A stretch of 12,874 bases of DNA from Geobacteraceae bacterium (lineage in GTDB: Bacteria; Desulfobacterota; Desulfuromonadia; Desulfuromonadales; Desulfuromonadaceae), in contig JAIVHC010000002.1 in the NCBI GenBank assembly GCA_020201305.1, positions 1-12,874 of the forward strand, given 5' to 3'. Under the pieces are notes generated by a model. The model searched no databases. It was not told the origin of the DNA and saw only the letters and a list, made by a program, of their open reading frames with translations. Within the stretch, counting starts at the first letter, position 1. Every line of letters starts with the position of its first letter. The position numbers and the translations under genes are program-made. Shown here in pieces: positions 1 to 5,728 of the stretch.

Positions 1-52
1 AAGGAACTCTTCTTGGATTCCTGGTGTTTTGATGGCTATCTGATAAAGAGCT

Positions 53-277
53 TTACGGGTTGACGACCCGGACGGCCTGGCATTGGACTTCAACCATTTC
101 ATACATGTTGCTCACCCGCCCAACCTTGATGGCGTCGCAAAAACTCACCAACTGTTGCGCTATTATGAGAATTGGTGGTAATTGTCCCGCTGCCTCGACG
201 TACGTATAAGACGTTGCATGCAACGTCTCTACAGAGACAATCACGCGCCTTGCATTGGGCGCTTTTTGCTTAGCCAT
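53..277 (-). CDS. doubtful 74-residue hypothetical protein
   Basis: An ATG-to-TAA frame of 74 codons starts at 277 and reads leftwards, diverging from the LysR-type gene. I do not recognise the product. It begins with a basic stretch (MAKQKAPNARR) and has a short hydrophobic patch (ILIIAQQLV) at about residues 36-44, but no signal peptide or clear domain. No convincing ribosome binding site precedes the ATG (the upstream bases are AT-rich, ending in AAAATTAG). A perfect 20-base palindrome lies inside it at 209-228. LysR-type regulators often control a divergent neighbour, which is the only contextual argument in its favour. It could equally be a chance ORF or a remnant of a larger gene. Confidence 0.28.
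   Translation of the reverse strand: MAKQKAPNARRVIVSVETLHATSYTYVEAAGQLPPILIIAQQLVSFCDAIKVGRVSNMYEMVEVQCQAVRVVNP
209..228. repeat. perfect 20-base palindrome
   Basis: Bases 209-228 read the same on both strands (half-site AGACGTTGCA), and the symmetry stops exactly there because 208 and 229 do not pair. It lies about 265 bases upstream of the LysR-type start, inside the doubtful 74-residue ORF. It could be a dimeric regulator site or chance; no T-run follows, so a terminator is unlikely. Confidence 0.4.
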
Positions 278-421
278 CTAATTTTGTGCTTTCTGCGAAA
301 GCATCAATCAATAAGAGGGGAAAGTTCAAGCCGGGTATAGACTTTGTTCAAGCGGCAGGCAAGCTCTGCATCGTCGTTCGCAATTAGGGCCATGTCATAA
401 GACACATTCTAAACAATTCTG

Positions 422-450
422 TTGAAGCTAATCATTTTAATAGGTATTCT
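422..450 (+). promoter_or_regulatory. possible sigma70 promoter for the LysR-type gene
   Basis: TTGAAG at 422-427 is followed after exactly 17 bases by TATTCT at 445-450, about 43 bases before the ATG at 493. Each hexamer matches four of six consensus bases. This is a visual match only. Confidence 0.33.
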
Positions 451-492
451 AGGTATGGTGATAGCCTAAGTTCTCAATATTTGGATATTTAT

Positions 493-1440
493 ATGGATAC
501 GCGCTACCTGCAAACACTGATTGCGGTGGTCGATACCGGCAGCTTTTCCAAGGCCGCCCGTGTGCTGCATTTGACCCAGTCTGCCGTGTCACAGCGGATC
601 AAGTTTCTGGAAGAAGCTCTGGATGTGAAGTTGCTTGACCGTTCCGGTACCGCACTGCATCTGACATCTGCGGGTGATGTGGTGATCGACAGCGCCCGGA
701 AAATGCTGGGCATCCAGGACTCACTGCATGCCCACCTCAAGCAGCTTAGCCTGCGTCAGCGATTTTCGCTTTCCTGTTCCCCCACCTTCGGCACGACCTA
801 TCTGCCCGGTGTGATGAATCATTTCATGCTTGAGAACAGTGCTGAGCCGATTGATCTCAATATCGTGTTGCACACCACCAACGAGGCCCTGGAGGGAATT
901 TACCGGGGTGAATTGGATATGGCTGTGATCGAACATTGCCCGGAAATAGATATGGGCATGCTTCAGACCTTCTCTTTGCCGGCGGACGAGATGTTGTTCG
1001 TCAGTGCCCCGCAGGCCCAATTGCCGGCACCCGATCTGGCGCTCGACGACCTGTTCGGGATGTGCCTGTTTGCGCGTAATGATGGCTGCAACTCACGGCA
1101 GCTGATTGTTCAGGGGCTGGAACAAAACGGCAAAACGCTGAACGATTTTGCCGGGGTGGTGACGTCTGACGATCTTCAGCTGACCTGTCAAACGGTCCTT
1201 TCGGGCGGGGGTATTGCGTTTATGTCGAAAGCTCTGGTCTGTGAGTATCTGGAAAGCGGCCAAATGATCGGCCATTACGTCAAAGGCTTTCCCCATACCC
1301 GTTGCCGCAGCATTGTGATTGACAAGGATCGTGGCAATGAACAACTTCTGCGCAGTTTTGTCCGCTGTGTTTTTAATGTACTGGAAGTCCCCTCACCATT
1401 TCTAAGAAATTCTCATTATGGAAAATCCCGGCAGAAATAA
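493..1440 (+). CDS. LysR-family transcriptional regulator
   Basis: This is a 315-residue protein of standard LysR-type size. Residues 1-60 form the winged helix-turn-helix: 'FSKAARVLHLTQSAVSQRI' followed by the LEE.L..KLLDR wing and 'LTSAG'. About residue 85 onward is the periplasmic-binding-protein-like effector domain (beta strand 'RFSLSCSPTFGTTYLP', then 'ELDMAVIEH'). Proteins of this family bind promoter DNA as tetramers and respond to a small molecule; the ligand cannot be read from the sequence. The start is set at ATG 493 because the family begins M-x-x-x-x-L-x-T; an in-frame TTG at 481 would add four residues. Neither start has a clear ribosome binding site. The last 14 residues or so (PFLRNSHYGKSRQK) look unrelated to the fold, and their DNA overlaps the left end of the insertion-sequence remnant, so the original C-terminus may have been replaced. 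There is no target gene in obvious operon with it. Confidence 0.92.
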   Translation: MDTRYLQTLIAVVDTGSFSKAARVLHLTQSAVSQRIKFLEEALDVKLLDRSGTALHLTSAGDVVIDSARKMLGIQDSLHAHLKQLSLRQRFSLSCSPTFGTTYLPGVMNHFMLENSAEPIDLNIVLHTTNEALEGIYRGELDMAVIEHCPEIDMGMLQTFSLPADEMLFVSAPQAQLPAPDLALDDLFGMCLFARNDGCNSRQLIVQGLEQNGKTLNDFAGVVTSDDLQLTCQTVLSGGGIAFMSKALVCEYLESGQMIGHYVKGFPHTRCRSIVIDKDRGNEQLLRSFVRCVFNVLEVPSPFLRNSHYGKSRQK

Positions 1441-1773
1441 TCAGCTGGGCAAAAGCACGCCATTTCAACAGCGCAAAACCGACTTGACCTTCAGTGCACT
1501 GATTGACGACCTGCGTCCCGTGCGTTGATGCGTCAGTTTCCGGACAAGCGCACCGGCAAAAACAATATTTACTGCATGGAAGACGTGCCTCTGGGAGCTT
1601 TTTCAATGTTTTCCACCCTGAGTCCATCCTTTCTTGCACATCAGATCGCCATGGCGAAAAGCCGGGGCTTACGCCCATACTCTGTTCGGCCTCAGCAAGA
1701 TTACTTGCATTCTGCTCTATCCGCTATGCGCCGACGCATGCCAGTTGCTGTGCAAAAGGTCATAATGAGAATT
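1408..1773 (+). mobile_element. internally deleted insertion-sequence remnant with 13-bp terminal inverted repeats
   Basis: Bases 1408-1420 (AATTCTCATTATG) are the exact reverse complement of 1761-1773 (CATAATGAGAATT). Between them lie fragments of a transposase, and the left repeat ends in the transposase ATG (1418-1420), as expected for an element whose transposase begins at the inverted repeat. Only 366 bases remain, against well over a kilobase for an intact element, so the middle and C-terminal catalytic part is deleted. No target-site duplication is visible next to the repeats. The element separates the LysR-type gene from the deacetylase gene. Confidence 0.62.
1418..1757 (+). pseudogene. 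decayed transposase N-terminal fragment
   Basis: The reading frame starts at ATG 1418 (MENPGRNN...TPFQQRKTDLTFSALIDDLRP) and hits TGA at 1526-1528. It resumes in another frame from 1528 with 'RQFPDKRTGKNNIYCMEDVPLGAF' and 'SPSFLAHQIAMAKSRG', then shifts again near 1665 to 'AHTLFGLSKI', ending at a TAA around 1757. From memory these blocks, in this order, resemble the N-terminus of a DDE transposase group whose members read 'PDKRTGKN..YSM.DA.L.AFS.FF.QSPSFLAHQ...NNA.SLFG...IP'. I am confident of the transposase nature but not of the exact IS family name. One stop and two frameshifts, plus loss of the whole catalytic region, mean it is non-functional. Confidence 0.62.
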
Positions 1774-1794
1774 GCTGATTATATTTTTCCGAAC

Positions 1795-1824
1795 TTGTGC
1801 AACCCCGGTGAACCTGTGTAATAT
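1795..1824 (+). promoter_or_regulatory. weak candidate promoter for the deacetylase operon
   Basis: TTGTGC at 1795-1800 and TAATAT at 1819-1824 are separated by 18 bases, about 55 bases before the deacetylase ATG. The match is modest. It lies just outside the right end of the insertion-sequence remnant, so the promoter, if real, belongs to the native flank. Confidence 0.27.
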
Positions 1825-1878
1825 CCCAAGGGTACAATAAACACCATCCATGCCGCTACGCAATTGAAAGAGATCTAT

Positions 1879-3030
1879 ATGCACAAGGATCTGGCTCTCA
1901 TATATAGCCGTTGTTTTGATACATATTCCTATGGCATCTTTCATCCCATGAAGGTGGAGCGCTACCGTCTTACCTACGATCTTATGCAGGCCTGTGGTCT
2001 TACGCAACATACGAAGGCGGAGATGGTTGAGGCCGTTCCGGCTACCAGAGAAGAATTGCTTAAATTTCACCGAAGTGACTATCTTGATATTCTGGAACAC
2101 TACAGCCGGGACGATAACAGTTGTGCCAACTTTAAATACGGTCTTGGTGACATAGAAAACCCGGTATTCGGGGGATTGTATGAGTGGATATCTCTTATGT
2201 GTGGCGGTACTGTTACTGCAGTGAGCGAGGTTGTGCAGCACGGCAGACGTGCGGCTTTCAGTATGGCAGGAGGATGGCACCATAGTTTCCCTGCCCGTGC
2301 TTCAGGATTCTGTTACCTTAACGATGTAGTTGTCGCACTTCAGCCTTTGCTGGAGCAGGGTAAGCGTATAGTATATGTTGATCTTGATGCGCACCATGGC
2401 GATGGGGTGCAGGAAGCGTTTTACACTACCGATCAGGTGCTTACCATCTCCATCCACGAGTGCGGAAAGGATTTCTATCCCTATTCCGGTTTTGTCAGGG
2501 AATCCGGAGAAGGGCGGGGGTACGGCTACAGTGTGAATATCCCCCTGGTGCCGCACTCGGATGACCTGATACTCGAACAAGCTCTTCAGCGCATAGTTCT
2601 CCCTCTGATCAAGGCATATAAACCTGATCTGCTTATAACCCAGATGGGGGCGGATTTCATGCGAACCGACCCACTTACACGCCTCGAAGGTACTACCGCG
2701 TTTATGGAGTACGCAGCGCGTTGTTTTATGGCTACCGGATTACCCTGGGTTGCCGTGGGAGGGGGGGGGTACGACAGCATAAATGTGGCGCGCGCCTGGA
2801 CCATGCTGTGGGCAGCTATGCTCGAGGTAGAAGTGCCATATGTTCTCCCCCCGGGTTTCCAGACCATTTTACGAGGGTTGGGCGTTGATCAGACCCTCCT
2901 GCACGACCCTCCTCATCTGGCCAATCCGGACGATTTTGCCCGCGCCCAAAAGGCTCTGGATGAAAATGTTGCCTTTCTGGAGCGCAGAATATTCCCACTG
3001 TACCACATCCGTCCCGGAGGAATGGCATGA
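1879..3030 (+). CDS. histone deacetylase family protein (AcuC-like zinc deacylase)
   Basis: This is a 383-residue protein of the arginase/deacetylase fold, expected in the cytoplasm and to remove acyl groups from lysine or small amines. Visible motifs in order: 'GGWHHSFP' with His134-His135 (general acid/base pair), 'VDLDAHHGDGVQEAFY' with probable zinc ligands Asp170 and His172, 'TISIHECGKDFYP', 'QMGADFMRTDPL' with the third zinc ligand Asp259, and 'GGGGYD' with catalytic Tyr298. All key residues are present, so it should be active. The start is ATG 1879 behind GAAAGAGA; an in-frame TTG at 1864 is less likely. It overlaps the next gene by ATGA, implying translational coupling. In Bacillus, AcuC of this family deacetylates acetyl-CoA synthetase; whether the substrate is the same here is unknown. 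Other members act on acetylpolyamines. The codons of the catalytic Gly-rich loop contain a run of nine G. Confidence 0.93.
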   Translation: MHKDLALIYSRCFDTYSYGIFHPMKVERYRLTYDLMQACGLTQHTKAEMVEAVPATREELLKFHRSDYLDILEHYSRDDNSCANFKYGLGDIENPVFGGLYEWISLMCGGTVTAVSEVVQHGRRAAFSMAGGWHHSFPARASGFCYLNDVVVALQPLLEQGKRIVYVDLDAHHGDGVQEAFYTTDQVLTISIHECGKDFYPYSGFVRESGEGRGYGYSVNIPLVPHSDDLILEQALQRIVLPLIKAYKPDLLITQMGADFMRTDPLTRLEGTTAFMEYAARCFMATGLPWVAVGGGGYDSINVARAWTMLWAAMLEVEVPYVLPPGFQTILRGLGVDQTLLHDPPHLANPDDFARAQKALDENVAFLERRIFPLYHIRPGGMA

Positions 3031-3881
3031 CCTGCGCTATGGATACTGAAGACCTTGATGTAGAGCACCTCGTGGACCCGCATGGATTCCCACTCTTTTC
3101 CCTGCTGGATATCAACGAATTGCCTCAGGCGGATAAAGAAGCGATATACGCGCGTATTGTGCCGGAGATTATTTTCACCTGCTTTGGTTTTGATCGCGAA
3201 ACCCTCATGGCGCCACAGGGAACACATAAGATTGAAATTATTGCACCGAAAGGATTGGGGCTTCTGCGTCTGGCGGTCAAGCGTGACCCGTCCGATATCG
3301 ACAGTCTGTTTTTTGTCGAGGTCGCGGATACTCAATTCAGCCAGGTGGAACTCTCCTTCTGCCTCATCAACGATCCGGATGCACCGCGCTTCAACATCGA
3401 TCAGGATACACACGGACGCGAGAACTCTTTTGGTACCTTGCGCCGCAATATCGATGAAGAGATCAAAGCAATGCGCGCCGGTCTCTCGCCCTATCAGGTC
3501 CGGTGCGGCCTCAAGACCTTCAAAAACTTCTTCCGCCGTTTTGAGCGTTTTGTTGCCTCCCTCGGAGTAGATATAATTATGGCGGAACCTCTGTCGTACA
3601 GTAACGCCATCCGTTACGAAAACTATGGCTTCGACTACACCACGGGGAAGCAGCTCATGCATTGGATCAATGCCGAATTCCAGCGCGGAGGAATTTTGTA
3701 CCACAGACTCGATGGATCCACCCCGTTTCGCCAACCGGAGATGGCCTTTACCGTGCGTGGGCGCAGCTGGGCGATCCACGATGGAATTCTGAATCAGCCC
3801 TGGGACAACATAAAAATCTACAAAAGTGTAGGCTGTGATGCCGGGGTTAATACCTTTCCCGATCCGGATAGAACCTATTGA
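3027..3881 (+). CDS. unrecognised 284-residue protein coupled to the deacetylase; GNAT-like C-terminal hint
   Basis: I do not recognise this protein by name. Its ATG overlaps the deacetylase stop (ATGA at 3027-3030), so the two are almost certainly co-translated. There is no signal peptide and no membrane segment; it is soluble and mixed alpha/beta. Residues about 93-125 (FFVEVADTQFSQVELSFCLI...FNID) look like paired beta strands, and 135-180 are helical with many charges. Residues 175-205 (LGVDIIMAEPLSYSNAIRYENYGFDYTTG) resemble the end of a GNAT acetyltransferase domain, where a helix with Asn/Ala precedes 'Y...GF'. That likeness is inference from a short stretch, and I see no clear acetyl-CoA pyrophosphate loop (Q/R-x-x-G-x-G/A). 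If correct, the pair would join an acyl-transferring and an acyl-removing activity, as acuA and acuC do in Bacillus. Alternatively it is a substrate or partner of the deacetylase. Confidence 0.85.
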   Translation: MTCAMDTEDLDVEHLVDPHGFPLFSLLDINELPQADKEAIYARIVPEIIFTCFGFDRETLMAPQGTHKIEIIAPKGLGLLRLAVKRDPSDIDSLFFVEVADTQFSQVELSFCLINDPDAPRFNIDQDTHGRENSFGTLRRNIDEEIKAMRAGLSPYQVRCGLKTFKNFFRRFERFVASLGVDIIMAEPLSYSNAIRYENYGFDYTTGKQLMHWINAEFQRGGILYHRLDGSTPFRQPEMAFTVRGRSWAIHDGILNQPWDNIKIYKSVGCDAGVNTFPDPDRTY

Positions 3882-3891
3882 TGTTTAACTA

Positions 3892-3900
3892 ACAGGAGGA
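3892..3900 (+). promoter_or_regulatory. strong ribosome binding site of the 30-residue peptide gene
   Basis: ACAGGAGGA, five bases before ATG 3906, is a near-perfect anti-Shine-Dalgarno match. It is the main reason for believing the very short ORF that follows. Confidence 0.7.
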
Positions 3901-3905
3901 ACAAT

Positions 3906-3998
3906 ATGAGTATCGGAGATGTTTTTCTGAGTGTGCTTATCTGCGCGGTGATCTTTGCCGCGCTGTACGCAACCAATAAGGTAAAGAAAACCAAATAG
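3906..3998 (+). CDS. 30-residue single-pass membrane peptide
   Basis: The ATG at 3906 opens a 30-codon frame ending in TAG. The product is MSIGDVFLSVLICAVIFAAL followed by YATNKVKKTK. Residues 5-22 form one uninterrupted hydrophobic segment, and the tail carries four lysines, which predicts an inner-membrane peptide with a cytoplasmic C-terminus by the positive-inside rule. It has the strongest Shine-Dalgarno in this half of the window, 24 bases after the stop of the coupled 284-residue protein, so it is probably the last gene of the deacetylase unit. Peptides of this shape often stabilise or anchor a protein complex, or are type I toxin-like; no function can be assigned. A toxin role is less favoured because no antisense RNA promoter is evident. 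Confidence 0.6.
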   Translation: MSIGDVFLSVLICAVIFAALYATNKVKKTK

Positions 3999-4029
3999 AT
4001 ATCTGCGTTGGAGAATAAAATGTTTTCCC

Positions 4030-4058
4030 TTGCGCGATCGTTTTATTAACGCTATAAA
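4030..4058 (+). promoter_or_regulatory. candidate sigma70 promoter for the fadL-like gene
   Basis: TTGCGC at 4030-4035 and TATAAA at 4053-4058 are separated by exactly 17 bases, about 55 bases before the preferred ATG at 4113. The -10 is a good match (five of six), the -35 only TTG. No terminator is visible between the 30-residue peptide gene and this point, so read-through from the deacetylase unit is also possible. Confidence 0.42.
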
Positions 4059-4112
4059 TCCCTCGTTTTTGTTTTTACTGCCACAGCATATTTAAACATG
4101 GAAGGTCAGGGG

Positions 4113-5453
4113 ATGAAGGTTAAAACTATATTCTGGGTGGTTGTCATATGCATGCTTGCGCCGTTCACAAGCATGGGAGCCGGGTTTCATATCCGGGAGC
4201 AGGGCACAAAAGCGATGGGGATGGCGAATGCATTTGTAGCGCAGGCGGATGATCCATCGGCTGTTTTCTACAATCCGGCGGGGATAGCGTTTCAGGCCGG
4301 CACAGCGGTAAGTCTCGGGGTTACAGTGATTAACGTGCCAGAAACAGAATTTTCCGGTACAACGGAGTTGGGTGATAGGGCCACCGGTCTCGGTGTAGAA
4401 CAGAATGTGCATACCAAAGCACGCGATGACATCTTCTTCCCGCCCAATTTCTACATGACCAGCAGCAAAGCGAACTCCCCCTGGGCCTTTGGTATCGGGG
4501 TGGGTTCGTTGTTTCCCCTGGCAAAGCGCTGGGATACCACGAGCCCGTTCCGCGATGAAATCAAAGAAATTGCCATCAAGCCTATCAATATCAATCCCAC
4601 TGTGGCATACCGCATCGATGCATGGAATCTGGCTGTGGCAGTAGGGATCAACTACACCTACGCAGATGTATGGCTCGAGAAGTCAGCCTGTACCGATACT
4701 TATGCCTTTACTAAACAAGGATTTCCAGGTTTTGCCACATCTGCCGGTGAAGAGGTGATTCAGATGGGGGAAATGGAACTGGAGGCCGATGGAGACGGCT
4801 GGGGGTATAATGCCGGTCTGCTGTGGAAACCGAGTGAGCGTCTTTCGATCGGGATCGCCTACCGCAGTGAGATTGAACTCGACTTCGATGGAGATGCTGA
4901 CTATCAAATAACCACAGCTGGCCAAACAGTGTATGCGGCAAAAGCAGGTTATACTGACATGGTATACTCCACCGGCGCAAAAACCGAAATTACCCTTCCG
5001 GATATGTGGAGTTTCGGGGTTGCGTTCAAACCCATGGATAAACTCACTGTTGAGTTCGATGCGGATCGCTTCGGCTGGAGTTCCTACGACAGTCTGGATA
5101 TCTACTTTGATGAAAACACCATACTGCCCGATTCTATCATGCCCAAGGATTGGAACGATGTATGGGCATACCGCGTAGGTATGCAGTATGAGATGACCGA
5201 AGCACTTGATCTGCGCCTGGGGTATGCGCGCGACAATAATCCGATTCCAAACGATACCATCGGCCCTGAACTCCCGGATGCGGATCGGAACAACTATACC
5301 TTCGGCTTTGGCTATAAGGGTAAACGTGCAGTATTTGACTTTGCGTATATGTGGGTTGACTTTGATGATCGTGAAGTGGATAACAAGATTCAGAGCGGTA
5401 CATACAAGAGTGACGCATATCTCTTTGCCGCAAATCTGACATATTTCTTCTAA
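4113..5453 (+). CDS. FadL/OmpP1/TodX-family outer-membrane channel
   Basis: This 446-residue protein has a signal peptide (MKVKTIFWVVVICMLAPFTS, cleavage probably after Ala23 in 'MGA|GFHIREQG'). The mature N-terminus then matches the FadL hatch: 'REQGTKAMGMANAFVAQADDPSAVFYNPAGIAFQAG', including the NPA motif at residues 54-56. Alternating amphipathic strands rich in Tyr/Trp/Phe follow to the end, finishing in 'ANLTYFF' with the terminal Phe used by the Bam machinery. Members form 14-strand barrels that let hydrophobic molecules (long-chain fatty acids, aromatics) cross the outer membrane; the exact substrate is not readable here. ATG 4113 is preferred because AAGGTCAGGGG lies just upstream and the signal peptide begins there. 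An in-frame ATG at 4098 would add five residues (MEGQG). A terminator follows directly. Confidence 0.93.
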   Translation: MKVKTIFWVVVICMLAPFTSMGAGFHIREQGTKAMGMANAFVAQADDPSAVFYNPAGIAFQAGTAVSLGVTVINVPETEFSGTTELGDRATGLGVEQNVHTKARDDIFFPPNFYMTSSKANSPWAFGIGVGSLFPLAKRWDTTSPFRDEIKEIAIKPININPTVAYRIDAWNLAVAVGINYTYADVWLEKSACTDTYAFTKQGFPGFATSAGEEVIQMGEMELEADGDGWGYNAGLLWKPSERLSIGIAYRSEIELDFDGDADYQITTAGQTVYAAKAGYTDMVYSTGAKTEITLPDMWSFGVAFKPMDKLTVEFDADRFGWSSYDSLDIYFDENTILPDSIMPKDWNDVWAYRVGMQYEMTEALDLRLGYARDNNPIPNDTIGPELPDADRNNYTFGFGYKGKRAVFDFAYMWVDFDDREVDNKIQSGTYKSDAYLFAANLTYFF

Positions 5454-5467
5454 AAGTGTAAATACAT

Positions 5468-5497
5468 AAAAAAAGGTGCCTGCAGGCACCTTTTTTT
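5468..5497 (+). terminator. bidirectional-looking intrinsic terminator after the fadL-like gene
   Basis: GGTGCC (5475-5480), loop TGCA, GGCACC (5485-5490), flanked by a run of seven A before and seven T after, 15 bases beyond the stop codon. The A/T symmetry would allow termination on either strand. Confidence 0.9.
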
Positions 5498-5550
5498 ATG
5501 TTGCAAGCGTAGTTTGTATCCTGTTGATGCTGCTTGAATATTACATCCCA

Positions 5551-5579
5551 TTGTCTTTTCTAAACCAGTGGAATTAAAT
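5551..5579 (+). promoter_or_regulatory. weak candidate promoter for the Na/Pi transporter gene
   Basis: TTGTCT (5551-5556) and TTAAAT (5574-5579) are spaced by 17 bases, each a four-of-six match. This would leave a leader of roughly 140 bases before ATG 5729. I see no recognisable Pho box in the stretch, so phosphate control is not supported by sequence. Confidence 0.27.
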
Positions 5580-5728
5580 CTTTATGTGGTAAAGGTTTTA
5601 TTTTTGTTAGCTCTGAGAGGTCTTCTTGAGAGCAGTTCAAGTAGCAGATTCGCCTTTTAACATTTCTTGCCGCTGCGATGCAATAAACCGGCACCGCTAT
5701 TTAATGTAATATTTCGGAGGTTTTTAGC

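Noticed and set aside
161..173. Third, imperfect copy (11 of 13) of the IS terminal repeat
   Set aside because: No transposase-like sequence adjoins it and it differs at two positions; chance similarity in AT-rich sequence is as likely.
2913..3779. Minus-strand ORF of 288 codons opposite the orphan protein gene
   Set aside because: Composition is that of an antisense frame (no domain, no ribosome binding site). It straddles the deacetylase/orphan junction, while the plus-strand genes have motifs and coupling.
4683..5489. Minus-strand ORF of 268 codons opposite the FadL-type gene
   Set aside because: It is the shadow of a clear outer-membrane barrel gene; it runs through the terminator hairpin and lacks a start signal.
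5580..5728. Riboswitch or Pho box in the leader of the Na/Pi transporter gene
   Set aside because: Only a five-base-pair hairpin (CTTGA/TCAAG) and AT-rich sequence are visible; no paired Pho-box repeats or conserved riboswitch core.
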